Shown piece by piece: positions 52,607-60,520 of a DNA stretch of 64,000 nucleotides. Position 1 is the first letter of the stretch, and every line of letters begins with the position of its first letter. The notes under the pieces are model-generated. The model was not told the origin of the DNA and made no database searches. It saw nothing but the letters and a program-made list of their open reading frames with translations. The DNA is taken from contig CADAHL010000004.1 in the NCBI GenBank assembly GCA_902787755.1, forward strand, positions 33,348 through 97,347. Direction: 5' to 3'. The translations under genes were made by a program, and so were the position numbers. The DNA is from Oscillospiraceae bacterium. GTDB lineage: Bacteria > Bacillota > Clostridia > Oscillospirales > Oscillospiraceae.

Positions 52607-52636
52607 AAAGAGCCGTGACCGGGGTCACGGCTCTTT
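52607..52636. terminator. Bidirectional terminator after the SPFH gene
   Basis: AAAGAGCCGTGACC (52607-52620) and GGTCACGGCTCTTT (52623-52636) form a perfect 14-bp palindrome with a two-base centre. Confidence 0.85.
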
Positions 52637-52648
52637 GGCTTATGCAAA

Positions 52649-53539
52649 TTACTTCTTATCCGCGGCGGCTTCGATGACGCCGGTGGCAAGGCCGGCCAGA
52701 CCCTGGATCTCGCTGGGGATGATGATCTTGGTGGACTGACCGTTGGCGGCGGCGGCAAAGGCCTCCAGCGCCTTGATGCGCAGGACCGCATCGGTGGGAG
52801 CGGCCTCGTTGATGAGCTTGATGCCTTCGGCGGTAGCCTGCTGGACCTTCAGGATGGCCGCGGCTTCGCCTTCGGCCTCCAGGATCTGCTGCTGCTTCTT
52901 GGCGTCGGCCCGGAGGATGGCGGATTCCTTCTCGCCTTCGGCCTCCAGAATGGCGGCCCGCTTCTCGCCTTCGGCGCGCAGGATGGCCTCACGGCGTTCA
53001 CGCTCGGCCTTCATCTGCTTCTCCATGGCGTTCTGGATCTCCTTGGGAGGCAGGATGTTCTTCAGCTCCACGCGGTTGACCTTGATGCCCCAGGGGTCGG
53101 TGGCCTCGTCCAGGATGGCCCGCATCTTGGTATTGATGATGTCGCGGCTGGTCAGGCACTGGTCCAGCTCCAGGTCGCCGATGATGTTACGCAGGGTGGT
53201 GGCGGCCAGGTTCTCGATGGCCACCATGGGCTGCTCGATGCCGTAGGTGTAGAGCTTGGGGTCGGTGATCTGGAAGTAGACCACGGTGTCGATCTGCATG
53301 GTGACGTTATCCTTGGTGATCACGGGCTGGGGCGGGAAGTCCGCCACCTGCTCCTTCAGGGAGACGACCTTGGCCACTCTCTCGATGAAGGGGATCTTCA
53401 AGTGCATACCGACGTTCCAGGTCTCTTTGTAAGCGCCCAGGCGCTCGATGACATAGGCCTTGGCCTGCTGGACGATGCGGATGTTGCGGATCAGGATGAT
53501 CGCCAGAAGCACGATCAAAACGATGAGTACATATTCCAT
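52649..53539 (-). CDS. SPFH/Band 7 domain protein (paraslipin/QmcA-like)
   Basis: A 296-residue membrane protein with an N-terminal hydrophobic anchor (residues 3-20, YVLIVLIVLLAIILI) and an SPFH domain (QAKAYVIERLGAYKETW through the DIINTKMRAILDEATDPWG stretch). A coiled coil of repeated A-E-G-E-K units follows (~175-230). Such proteins form large membrane-bound oligomeric cages, often with an NfeD partner or a protease. The NfeD gene lies 46 bases upstream on the same strand, the usual pairing. Confidence 0.92.
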   Translation of the reverse strand: MEYVLIVLIVLLAIILIRNIRIVQQAKAYVIERLGAYKETWNVGMHLKIPFIERVAKVVSLKEQVADFPPQPVITKDNVTMQIDTVVYFQITDPKLYTYGIEQPMVAIENLAATTLRNIIGDLELDQCLTSRDIINTKMRAILDEATDPWGIKVNRVELKNILPPKEIQNAMEKQMKAERERREAILRAEGEKRAAILEAEGEKESAILRADAKKQQQILEAEGEAAAILKVQQATAEGIKLINEAAPTDAVLRIKALEAFAAAANGQSTKIIIPSEIQGLAGLATGVIEAAADKK

Positions 53540-53585
53540 TTTGTTTCCTCCTTAGTTGTCCTCAGTTTTTGCTTTTATGGTCAAA

Positions 53586-54020
53586 TTATTTGCTGACGAT
53601 AAGCTTGACGCCTTCAATGCGCAGGACCTTCACCACCTCGCCGGCCTGGGCCTGCTCATTCTCGTTTTCCATCCGGGCCGTCCAGACCTTGCCGGAGACC
53701 GAGACCGCGCCGCTGCCCTTCAGATTGTCGATCTCCTCGGTGACGACGCAATCTTTGCCGATCATCATATCGGCGTTGGTGGGTTTCACACGGCTGTTGA
53801 CGTATTTCTTCACCAACGGCCGGGTCAGGATCAGGCTCAGAATGCTCAGCAGAATGAACCAGACGATCTGCAGCCACAGCGGCGCGCCCAGCAGCGCGGC
53901 GATCAGAGCGCCCAGAGACCCCAGCGCAAACCATATGGAGACCAATCCCGGCACCGCCGCCTCCACGATCAGCAGCACCACCATGGCGATCAGCCAGAAC
54001 ACAGGCATATTCATCGTCAT
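53586..54020 (-). CDS. NfeD-family membrane protein
   Basis: About 144 residues: two or three membrane helices at the N-terminus (FWLIAMVVLLIVEAAVPG; IWFALGSLGALIAALLG; LWLQIVWFILLSILSLIL) and a C-terminal OB-fold domain (IGKDCVVTEEIDNLKGSGAV and KVLRIEGVKLIV). It is a short NfeD without the ClpP-like protease part. It works with SPFH proteins, here encoded just downstream. The start is uncertain: ATG at 54020, 54014 or 54008, or a GTG at 54038 that lies inside a GCAGCA/TGCTGC hairpin. Confidence 0.85.
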   Translation of the reverse strand: MTMNMPVFWLIAMVVLLIVEAAVPGLVSIWFALGSLGALIAALLGAPLWLQIVWFILLSILSLILTRPLVKKYVNSRVKPTNADMMIGKDCVVTEEIDNLKGSGAVSVSGKVWTARMENENEQAQAGEVVKVLRIEGVKLIVSK

Positions 54021-54112
54021 CTTCTCTTCCCGCAGCACTTTTCTGCTGCTCTCCTTTCCTTTTTTATTTTGGAAGCGATGGCCTTGCGGTCCGCCGCTTC
54101 TCTTCTGACTTC

Positions 54113-54141
54113 ATTATAGTATAGTGCGCATTTTTCCGCAA
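54113..54141 (-). promoter_or_regulatory. Sigma-A promoter for nfeD-SPFH
   Basis: On the minus strand TTGCGG (54136-54141), a 17-base spacer and TATAAT (54113-54118). The leader is about 85 bases and includes an AAAGGAGAG sequence and a small hairpin. Confidence 0.75.
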
Positions 54142-54187
54142 GCTGTTTTCGGAAAATCTTGCTTTCAAAGAAATTCCAGTTTCGTCC

Positions 54188-54216
54188 TTTACTTTTCGTC
54201 CGGCTTGGTGTAACAT
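54188..54216 (+). promoter_or_regulatory. Promoter for the YerC-methyltransferase pair
   Basis: TTTACT (54188-54193), a 17-base spacer and TAACAT (54211-54216). The -10 is weak, which would suit a regulated promoter. Confidence 0.5.
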
Positions 54217-54237
54217 AGTGTTGTACGAAAGATTACG

Positions 54238-54266
54238 CATTCGGTCTGAAATGATACAACCGAATG
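54238..54266 (+). promoter_or_regulatory. Perfect inverted repeat in the yerC leader
   Basis: CATTCGGT (54238-54245) and ACCGAATG (54259-54266) are exact inverted repeats 13 bases apart, between the likely transcript start and the ribosome binding site. It could be a DNA operator for YerC, a TrpR-like regulator, or an RNA hairpin. The choice is open. Confidence 0.45.
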
Positions 54267-54298
54267 AAAAATAAGTGAATTTTGCAGGAGGAACTTTC

Positions 54299-54595
54299 AT
54301 GAACAAGCTCCGAAACAAGCCCCGGAACGAGCGACTCTACGAAGCGATTCTCTCCCTCCGGAACGTGGAGGAATGCATGATGTTTTTTGACGATCTCTGC
54401 GCAAAATCCGAGCTGGCTGCCATTGAGCAGCGCTTCCAGGTTGCCTCTTACCTGAACGAGGGCATGATCTACACCGATATTCTCAGCAAGACCGGGGCCT
54501 CCAGCGCCACCATCAGCCGGGTGAATCGCTCCCTGCAGTATGGCCGCGGCGGGTTCCAGATGGTCTTTGAGCGCATGAAAGACGAGGAAGAATGA
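54299..54595 (+). CDS. yerC: YerC/TrpR-family transcriptional regulator
   Basis: A 98-residue DNA-binding protein of the YerC/YecD (TrpR superfamily) group. The helix-turn-helix is clear in IYTDILSKTGASSATISRVNRSL (residues ~60-82), after the helical core EAILSLRNVEECMMFFDDLC. Members are found across Firmicutes without a firm regulatory target. The ATG at 54299 follows AGGAGGAACTTTC, and the stop overlaps the next start codon (ATGA). A perfect inverted repeat in its leader could be its own site. Confidence 0.85.
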   Translation: MNKLRNKPRNERLYEAILSLRNVEECMMFFDDLCAKSELAAIEQRFQVASYLNEGMIYTDILSKTGASSATISRVNRSLQYGRGGFQMVFERMKDEEE

Positions 54596-55335
54596 GTTCT
54601 TACGAATCCCTTGCCCCCTGGTACGACCGGCTGACCCGGGACGTGCCCTACGAAGCCTTCTGTGATTTTTACGAGGAAGCCTTTCGTCAGGACGGCGGCG
54701 AATTTCACCTTCTGCTGGATCTGGGCTGCGGGACCGGCACCATGATCTCCCTGATGGGCCGCCGGGGCTACGAGATGATCGGAACCGACGCCTCGGTGGA
54801 GATGCTGATGGAAGCAAGCTCCCGCTGTTCGGACCTGCCGGTGCCCCCTGTGCTGCTTCACCAGGCCTCCCAGAGGCTGGACCTGTACGGCACGGTGGAC
54901 GCGGCCTACTGCTCGCTGGACGGAATGAACTACATTCCCGGCAAAGACCTGCCCGAGGTGTTCCGGCGTCTGCATCTGTTTGTGCGCCCCGGTGGTCTTT
55001 TCCTGTTTGACGTTCGTTTACCGGAATGGTTCCATGCTTTGGACGGACAAATCTTTGTGGACGAGGTGGACGAGCCCGGCCGGGAGCTGCTGTGCCTGTG
55101 GCGGGCGGATTTTGACGAGGAACGCAAGGCTCTGGTCTACGGCATGGACCTGTTTCAGAGCGTCGGTAAGCTCTGGAAGCGGACCGGTGAAGAGCACGTG
55201 GAGTACGCCCACGCTCCGGAATCGCTGAAAAGCATGCTGGAAGCAGCGGGATTCAAGGATGTGCGCCTGCGGCCCGACTGTCCCCAGGGGGACGACGGGC
55301 GGCTGTTTATTACGGCAAAACGGGACGGGGCCTGA
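54592..55335 (+). CDS. Class I SAM-dependent methyltransferase
   Basis: A 247-residue methyltransferase with the SAM-binding motif I LLDLGCGTGTM (near residue 41), motif II GTDASVEML, and the AAYCSLDGMNYI strand. The substrate is unknown; the sequence is like the small, loosely annotated methyltransferases that follow yerC or lie near hslO in Clostridia. Its ATG overlaps the yerC stop codon, so the two are coupled. The first residues SYESLAPWYDRL match the YDxL pattern of these proteins. Confidence 0.88.
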   Translation: MSSYESLAPWYDRLTRDVPYEAFCDFYEEAFRQDGGEFHLLLDLGCGTGTMISLMGRRGYEMIGTDASVEMLMEASSRCSDLPVPPVLLHQASQRLDLYGTVDAAYCSLDGMNYIPGKDLPEVFRRLHLFVRPGGLFLFDVRLPEWFHALDGQIFVDEVDEPGRELLCLWRADFDEERKALVYGMDLFQSVGKLWKRTGEEHVEYAHAPESLKSMLEAAGFKDVRLRPDCPQGDDGRLFITAKRDGA

Positions 55336-55372
55336 GGGCCCTGTCTATTTCTCGGCAAAAGGACGGAAAACT

Positions 55373-56266
55373 ATGGACCAGATCATTCACGCCACCGGTG
55401 CCGGCGGCTTTCTCAAAATGTCTGTGATCTCCGCCAGAGATACGGTGGAGCGGGCCAGACAGATCCACGATCTGTCCCCCACCGCCTGCGCCGCCCTCGG
55501 GCGGACGCTGTGCGGGGCCTCCCTGCTGGGCGAGAGCATGAAGGAGGAGAACGCGGCCCTGACCATCCGCATTCAGGGCGGCGGCCCCATCGGCACGGTT
55601 TTGGCCGTGTCCGACAGCCAGGGCTATGTCCGGGGCATGGTGGGCGATCCCCATGTGGATCTCCCCCTGCGCGCCGACGGCAAGCTCAATGTGGGCGGCG
55701 CCGTTGGCCGCGACGGCCTTCTCACCGTGCTGCGGGATATCGGTCTGAAGGAACCCTATGTGGGCTCCACCGAGCTTGTCAGCGGCGAGATCGCCGAGGA
55801 CCTGACCGCTTATCTGCTGGAGAGCGAGCAGGTGCCCTCCGCCTGCGCCCTGGGCGTACTGGTGGATACCGACCGGAGCATCAAGGCCGCCGGCGGCTTT
55901 CTGGTGCAGCTGATGCCCGGTGCGGAGGAGAGTCTCATCAACACGCTGGAGGAGAACATCTTCCTCATGGACCAGCTGACCACCGTTCTCAGCGAGGACG
56001 GCGCCGAGGCCCTGTTCGGGCAGGTGCTGAAGGGTCTGGAGTACCACATCGTCGGTTCCTCCCCCGTCGGCTACCGCTGTGATTGCAGCCGGGAGCGGGT
56101 GGAAGAGGCCATCTCCTGCATCGACAGAAGCGAGCTGGAGGAAATGATCGCCGAGGACAAGGAGATCTCGGTGAGCTGCCAGTTCTGTGACCGTCGCTAC
56201 GCCTTCACTCCGGTGGATCTGAAAGCTCTTCTGGAGCGGAAAATGGCCGGGTCGGAAAAAGATTAA
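55373..56266 (+). CDS. hslO: Redox-regulated chaperone Hsp33
   Basis: A 297-residue holdase chaperone activated by oxidation. The four zinc-binding cysteines are all present in the C-terminal part as RCDCSRERVEE and SCQFCDRRY (CxC and CxxC). The N-terminal domain begins DQIIHATGAGGFLKMSVISARDTVE and is well conserved. The start ATG at 55373 lies after GGACGGAAAACT; earlier in-frame codons overlap the methyltransferase. It follows that gene by 37 bases. In an anaerobe it may protect against oxidative unfolding. Confidence 0.95.
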   Translation: MDQIIHATGAGGFLKMSVISARDTVERARQIHDLSPTACAALGRTLCGASLLGESMKEENAALTIRIQGGGPIGTVLAVSDSQGYVRGMVGDPHVDLPLRADGKLNVGGAVGRDGLLTVLRDIGLKEPYVGSTELVSGEIAEDLTAYLLESEQVPSACALGVLVDTDRSIKAAGGFLVQLMPGAEESLINTLEENIFLMDQLTTVLSEDGAEALFGQVLKGLEYHIVGSSPVGYRCDCSRERVEEAISCIDRSELEEMIAEDKEISVSCQFCDRRYAFTPVDLKALLERKMAGSEKD

Positions 56267-56284
56267 AAAGTTGAAAATCGCCTC

Positions 56285-56313
56285 TTGACAAGTGGGAACA
56301 AATCGGCTATTAT
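56285..56313 (+). promoter_or_regulatory. Sigma-A promoter for the tRNA cluster
   Basis: TTGACA (56285-56290), a 17-base spacer and TATTAT (56308-56313). The start would be near 56320, about nine bases before tRNA-Val. Confidence 0.85.
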
Positions 56314-56328
56314 ATACAGGCTTCTTGC

Positions 56329-56405
56329 GGGAGCATAGCTCAGCTGGTTAGAGCACCTGCCTTACAAGCAGGGGGTCACTGGTTCGAGTCCAGTTGTTCC
56401 CACCA
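56329..56405 (+). tRNA. tRNA-Val (anticodon TAC)
   Basis: A 77-base cloverleaf: acceptor GGGAGCA/TGTTCCC (one G-U pair), D arm with AGCTCAGCTGGTTAGAGC, anticodon stem CCTGC/GCAGG with loop CTTACAA, and a T-arm with GGTTCGAGTCC. The 3' CCA is encoded. It is first in the cluster. Confidence 0.97.
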
Positions 56406-56433
56406 TTTGTTCCCCTGTCGGGAGCGTTGATAT

Positions 56434-56509
<76 letters not shown>

Positions 56510-56534
56510 CCCCGTGATTGCACGGGGTCTTTAC

Positions 56535-56610
56535 GCGGGCATAGCTCATCCGGTAGAGCGCCACCTTGCCAAGGTGGAGGTAGCGAGTTCGAGCCTCGTT
56601 GCCCGCTCCA
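56535..56610 (+). tRNA. tRNA-Gly (anticodon GCC)
   Basis: A 76-base cloverleaf: acceptor GCGGGCA/TGCCCGC, anticodon stem CCACC/GGTGG with loop TTGCCAA, T-loop AGTTCGAGCCT, encoded CCA. Confidence 0.97.
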
Positions 56611-56618
56611 TAAAAATG

Positions 56619-56648
56619 CATTTGCGGGCGCGCAAGAGCCCGCAAATG
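56619..56648 (+). other. Perfect hairpin between tRNA-Gly and tRNA-Cys
   Basis: CATTTGCGGGC (56619-56629) and GCCCGCAAATG (56638-56648) form an 11-bp perfect stem with an 8-base loop. No T-run follows on the plus strand, so it is more likely a processing element than a terminator. Confidence 0.6.
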
Positions 56649-56654
56649 TTATAT

Positions 56655-56729
56655 GGCGCCATAGCCAAGTGGTAAGGCAGCGGACTGCAAATCCGCGACT
56701 CCCCGGTCCGAATCCGGGTGGCGCCTCCA
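56655..56729 (+). tRNA. tRNA-Cys (anticodon GCA)
   Basis: A 75-base cloverleaf: acceptor GGCGCCA/TGGCGCC, short D arm AGCCAAGTGGTAAGGC, anticodon stem GCGGA/TCCGC with loop CTGCAAA, T-loop GGTCCGAATCC, encoded CCA. Last in the cluster. Confidence 0.97.
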
Positions 56730-56758
56730 AAAAAGCACTGCGTCGGCAGTGCTTTTTT
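56729..56758 (+). terminator. Terminator after the tRNA cluster
   Basis: AAAAGCACTGC and GCAGTGCTTTT form the stem around a GTCG loop (56742-56745), followed by a run of six T (56753-56758). Confidence 0.92.
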
Positions 56759-56822
56759 CGTTTTTCTCCGCTCTTCCCTGTTCCCGCACCGGCGACTGCT
56801 GTTGGGAAAAATCCCCTGCAAT

Positions 56823-56838
56823 CTTAATAGTTCTTATG
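56823..56838 (+). promoter_or_regulatory. Shared 16-bp motif, copy C (variant), at the sortase promoter
   Basis: CTTAATAGTTCTTATG, 13 of 16 bases like the motif at 49173 and 57714. It ends at the first base before the -35 region of the sortase promoter. Confidence 0.5.
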
Positions 56839-56867
56839 TTTCTTTTCCGCCGACCTTGTTGTATAAT
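56839..56867 (+). promoter_or_regulatory. Promoter for the sortase B gene
   Basis: TATAAT (56862-56867) with a poor -35 TTTCTT (56839-56844) at 17 bases. The weak -35 and the motif directly upstream suggest activator-dependent transcription. Confidence 0.6.
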
Positions 56868-56900
56868 GAGGCCGTACTCAGAAGAAGGAGGTCCTGTCCC

Positions 56901-57701
56901 TTGAAGAAGCCCGTTAAAATTCTGCTGATCATTCTGTGTGTGATCTTCCTGTGCATATTTGGCTTCAGCGGCTATAAGCTGTACAGTATCATGCACGAAT
57001 ACAAGGTCGCCGCCGATACCTACAACAATCTGAGCGGCCAGTTTGTCACCGTCGGTCCCTCCGCCGATCGTCCCGCCCAGCAAAAAACGCCCGGCAGCGA
57101 GGAGGACGAGGAGGAGATCCTGGACCCGGAGATCTCGCCGATCTCCGTGGATTTCGAGGGACTGCTTCTGACCAGCACCGATGTGATCGGCTGGATCTAC
57201 GGCCCCGACACCGTCATCAACTACCCGGTGGTCATGGCTGAGGACAATTACTACTACCTCCACCGCTACATCGACGGCGAGTACAGCGGCGGCGGAAGCA
57301 TTTTTGCCGACTGCCTGTGCGAGCGGGACTTCTCGCTGAGGAACACGATCCTCTACGGCCACCACATGAACGACGGCTCCATGTTCGCAAGCCTCCGCAG
57401 CTATCACCAGGAGGGTTACTACGAGGAGCATCCGGTCCTGTATCTGAACACCCCGAAGCGCAACTACCGCATTGAAGTTTTCGCCGGATACATCACCGAC
57501 GCCGATTCCGACTCCTACAACGTGAGCTTCCCCAGCGATGAGGCATTCCTGAAGTGGATCGAGAAGCTGCGCTCCCAGTCCGACTTTGCCACCGACGTGG
57601 AGATCGGCGCCAAGGACCGGATCATCACGCTGTCGACCTGTTCCTATGAGTACTACGACGCCCGCTACGTGGTCCAGGGCAAGCTGGTCCCCATCCACTG
57701 A
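56901..57701 (+). CDS. srtB: Class B sortase
   Basis: A 266-residue cysteine transpeptidase with one N-terminal membrane segment (residues ~7-24) and an extracellular catalytic domain. The catalytic residues are visible: His in LYGHHMNDGSMF (154/155), Cys247 in ITLSTCSYEY, and Arg255 in YYDARYVV, which is the class B layout with SMFASLRSY. An acidic linker (EEDEEEILDPEIS) separates the membrane part from the core. The start is TTG at 56901, nine bases after AAGGAGGT. The next gene, 133 bases on, encodes a protein with a C-terminal sorting signal, and a second such protein lies at 46-49 kb. Confidence 0.93.
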   Translation: MKKPVKILLIILCVIFLCIFGFSGYKLYSIMHEYKVAADTYNNLSGQFVTVGPSADRPAQQKTPGSEEDEEEILDPEISPISVDFEGLLLTSTDVIGWIYGPDTVINYPVVMAEDNYYYLHRYIDGEYSGGGSIFADCLCERDFSLRNTILYGHHMNDGSMFASLRSYHQEGYYEEHPVLYLNTPKRNYRIEVFAGYITDADSDSYNVSFPSDEAFLKWIEKLRSQSDFATDVEIGAKDRIITLSTCSYEYYDARYVVQGKLVPIH

Positions 57702-57713
57702 GGGCCGTCGGGG

Positions 57714-57729
57714 CTTAAGAATTCTTATG
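57714..57729 (+). promoter_or_regulatory. Shared 16-bp motif, copy B
   Basis: CTTAAGAATTCTTATG, identical over 16 bases to copy A at 49173-49188. It lies 11 bases upstream of the -35 of the KPRTG surface protein promoter. Confidence 0.65.
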
Positions 57730-57740
57730 AATCTGCCCTC

Positions 57741-57769
57741 TTGCGGGAAATTTTCTGAGGCCCTATAAT
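57741..57769 (+). promoter_or_regulatory. Sigma-A promoter for the KPRTG surface protein gene
   Basis: TTGCGG (57741-57746), a 17-base spacer and TATAAT (57764-57769). A GCGGTAACA copy (57791-57799) lies in the leader, shortly after the predicted start near 57776. Confidence 0.75.
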
Positions 57770-57834
57770 GGCCTCGCTGGAAGTTACAATGCGGTAACAC
57801 AAGTTTGATCGGATTTGATCAGAGGAGAACGACC

Positions 57835-60459
57835 ATGAAGAAGATAATGAAAAATTCCCTGTGTCTGCTTCTGGCCCTGGTACTGGCCCTGCAGTTGGGC
57901 GGCCTGGCCATGGCCGAAGGGGACCAGATCACCGGAGACGAAGCGCTGGTCTACGAGCTGCGCGTCCCGGCTGTCCAGCCCGAAGGGAGTGAAGCCCAGG
58001 GCCCGGAGGCAGACAGCCGGGTCGTGTCCGCCGATGAAGAAGCCACGCTGTTCGACGCCAAGCCCTACAGCATTCTGATCGGCGAGGATCAGAAAGAAGA
58101 GACTCAGGACAGCGAAACCGTTCCCGAGAAGAAGGCCAAGGCCCTGACCCGGGGGATCGGCGAGGCCAGCCTGAAGGACCTGATGGCAGAGGATCTGCAC
58201 ATCACCCCGCCCGAAGGCTTCTTCGTCTCCGCCCTGTACCTGAGAGGCGACGCGCTGGGGGCTGACGCAAAGCTCGTCTCCCTGCCCGCCTCCGCCAAAG
58301 CCGGCAGCCCCGCTCTGGATCTGAGCAAAGGCACCTTCACCGCTCTGGAAGAGAACAAGGACGACCCTGACGCCGACGCCAGGACCGTATTCAACAAGAA
58401 GCTCCTCAGCAGCCTCTCCACCGCCGAGACCAAGGTCTACACCCTGGTGGTGGTCCTGTCCCCCATCGACAAGGAGAAGGAGCTGACCGTCAGCTATCCG
58501 GATCTGACCGACGCAAACCAGACCGGCAAGGCCGGAGACAGCTTCACCGCTCCCGAGGCGCCCACCGCGCCCGAGGGCTCCCGCTTCACCGGCTGGCAGC
58601 TCAGCTACCCCAACGGCTCCACGCTGAGCCTGAAGCCCGGCGACAGCTTCAGCCCCTACACCGACTGCACGGTGAAGGCTCAGTTCATCACCGTCATCAC
58701 CGTCAGCGCCAACGACCTGAGCGCCCAGGCGGGCCAGACTCTGCAGGATCTGTACTTTGGCTTCACGCCGGAGAGCTACGGCGACTACAGCATTGAAAAC
58801 GTCCGCTTCCAGGTTCAGGACGCCGAGGGCAACTACCTCAGCGGCGAGACCGTGGTCCAGGCGGGCAGCTACAGCGTCACCGTGAATCTGGACGAGGCGC
58901 TGCTGAAGGACAGCGACGGAAACAGCCCCGCGGACGTGGAGCTGGCCGCCAGCGAGACTCCCGCCGTGCTCACCGTCTCCCCCGCTCCCGAGCCTTCCCC
59001 CGAGCCCAGTCCGGAGCCCTCTCCGGAACCCTCTCCGGAGCCCAGCCCCGAGCCTTCTCCGGAACCCTCTCCCGAGCCCAGCCCCGAGCCTTCTCCGGAG
59101 CCTTCTCCGGAACCCGCAGTCACGGAGCTGACCGTGAGGGCCAAGGCGCTCAGCGCCGAGTACGACGGCAAGGAGCATAAGGCCCAGGAGGTGGAGATCG
59201 TCTCCGGCGCTCTGGCCGAGGGCGACACCATCGAGGCCAGTTTTGACGGCGGCGCTTCCACCGCCGCAGGCGGCACCAGCCGCATCACCGCCCTGGTCAT
59301 CAAGGACAAGGACGGCAACGACGTGACCAGCACCAAGTATAAGGTCACCATTGATCCCACCCCCGCCACCGTCACCATCACCAAAAAGGTGCTGACCATC
59401 ACCGCCATCACCGGCAGCATCAGCACCGACGGCACCCGGGAGATCGTGGCCAAGGAATGCAGCACCAGCGACGGCATGTACAAGAACGGCGCCAAGAGTG
59501 AGGGTCTGCTGTCCGGTCACAGCCTCAGCGGCGATTTTGTCCTGGGCCGGGGCAAGGAGACCTTCACCACCAGCATCAACAAGGACGCGGTCAAGGTCCT
59601 GGATGAGAACAAGAACGACGTGACCGCCAACTATGATATCCGCACCGTGGACGGCAAGCTGACCATCAAGGTGGCCGCCAAGACCGGCGTTGCGCTGACC
59701 GTGAAGGCCAAGGACCAGTCCTGGACCTATGACGGCAAGGCCAACTCCCCCAGCGCCGACGCCTCGAACTACACGGTGGAGGGTCTGGTGGACGGCGATA
59801 TCGCCACCGTGACCCTGCAGATCAAGCAGGGCGACAGCCTGGTGAGCAGCGTGACCTACGCCGGCACTTACCAGATCGTCCCCTCCGTGTCCGTCAAGAA
59901 CGCCTCCGGCGGCGCGGTCAACGTGGATAAGTACGCTATCACCGCCCAGAACGGCACTCTGACGGTTAACAAGCGGGACATCACTCTCCAGGCCGTCTCC
60001 GATTCCAAGACCTATGACGGCAAGGCGCTGAAGAACGACAACGTGAAGGCCAGCGGTTCTCTCGCCTCCGGCGACAAGTTCCGGGACAAGGACGGCGTCC
60101 GCTTCTCCGTACTGGACGCCAAGGGCAACCTGGTCACCAACGGCGCGGTGAACGTAGGCGAATACAGCAAGGTCGTCACCGAGGTCCATATCGTTGACTC
60201 CAAGGGCAACGAGGTCACCGACAACTACAACATCAAGAAGGTGGACGGCACCCTGACCATCAAGCAGGGCACCACCTCCCAGAACGATTCCAACAAGCCC
60301 CGGACCGGCGACGAGAACAGTCTGGGCCTGTGGATCGGCCTGCTGGCGGTCTCCGCGGTGCTGATTCTGGCCGTGCTGGTGATCCTGATCATCCGCAGCC
60401 GGAAGCAGCGTCAGGCGCAGCAGGACCCCGAAGCCCCGTCCGAATCTCAGGATGAATAA
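57835..60459 (+). CDS. Large surface protein with MBG-like repeats and KPRTG sorting signal
   Basis: An 874-residue exported protein. A signal peptide is evident (residues 1-27, [19 protein letters not shown]). The middle has an InlB-repeat-like segment ([13 protein letters not shown]), a Ser-Pro-Glu-Pro linker (residues ~383-427), and several MBG-like beta modules ([18 protein letters not shown], and [13 protein letters not shown] / [13 protein letters not shown] repeats). The C-terminus has a sorting signal KPRTGDENS at residue 821, a hydrophobic helix, and an unusually long polar tail of about 21 residues. It is the immediate neighbour of srtB and the probable substrate. The adhesion ligand is unknown. 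Confidence 0.88.
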   Translation: MKKIMKNSLCLLLALVLALQLGGLAMAEGDQITGDEALVYELRVPAVQPEGSEAQGPEADSRVVSADEEATLFDAKPYSILIGEDQKEETQDSETVPEKKAKALTRGIGEASLKDLMAEDLHITPPEGFFVSALYLRGDALGADAKLVSLPASAKAGSPALDLSKGTFTALEENKDDPDADARTVFNKKLLSSLSTAETKVYTLVVVLSPIDKEKELTVSYPDLTDANQTGKAGDSFTAPEAPTAPEGSRFTGWQLSYPNGSTLSLKPGDSFSPYTDCTVKAQFITVITVSANDLSAQAGQTLQDLYFGFTPESYGDYSIENVRFQVQDAEGNYLSGETVVQAGSYSVTVNLDEALLKDSDGNSPADVELAASETPAVLTVSPAPEPSPEPSPEPSPEPSPEPSPEPSPEPSPEPSPEPSPEPSPEPAVTELTVRAKALSAEYDGKEHKAQEVEIVSGALAEGDTIEASFDGGASTAAGGTSRITALVIKDKDGNDVTSTKYKVTIDPTPATVTITKKVLTITAITGSISTDGTREIVAKECSTSDGMYKNGAKSEGLLSGHSLSGDFVLGRGKETFTTSINKDAVKVLDENKNDVTANYDIRTVDGKLTIKVAAKTGVALTVKAKDQSWTYDGKANSPSADASNYTVEGLVDGDIATVTLQIKQGDSLVSSVTYAGTYQIVPSVSVKNASGGAVNVDKYAITAQNGTLTVNKRDITLQAVSDSKTYDGKALKNDNVKASGSLASGDKFRDKDGVRFSVLDAKGNLVTNGAVNVGEYSKVVTEVHIVDSKGNEVTDNYNIKKVDGTLTIKQGTTSQNDSNKPRTGDENSLGLWIGLLAVSAVLILAVLVILIIRSRKQRQAQQDPEAPSESQDE

Positions 60460-60477
60460 GGTCTGAGCATAATATTT

Positions 60478-60510
60478 GAGCCTCCCCAACCGGGAGGCTC
60501 ATTTTTGTTT
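60478..60510. terminator. Bidirectional terminator between the surface protein and znuB
   Basis: GAGCCTCCC (60478-60486) and GGGAGGCTC (60492-60500) form a 9-bp stem, followed by ATTTTTG. It lies between convergent genes. Confidence 0.88.
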
Positions 60511-60520
60511 TTATTTCAGT

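Noticed and set aside
58980-59115. Ser-Pro-Glu-Pro coding repeats as a separate repeat element
   Set aside because: They are in frame, give a wall-spanning linker and sit inside a clear surface protein; likewise the T-P-E-P repeat at 49.45-49.57 kb.
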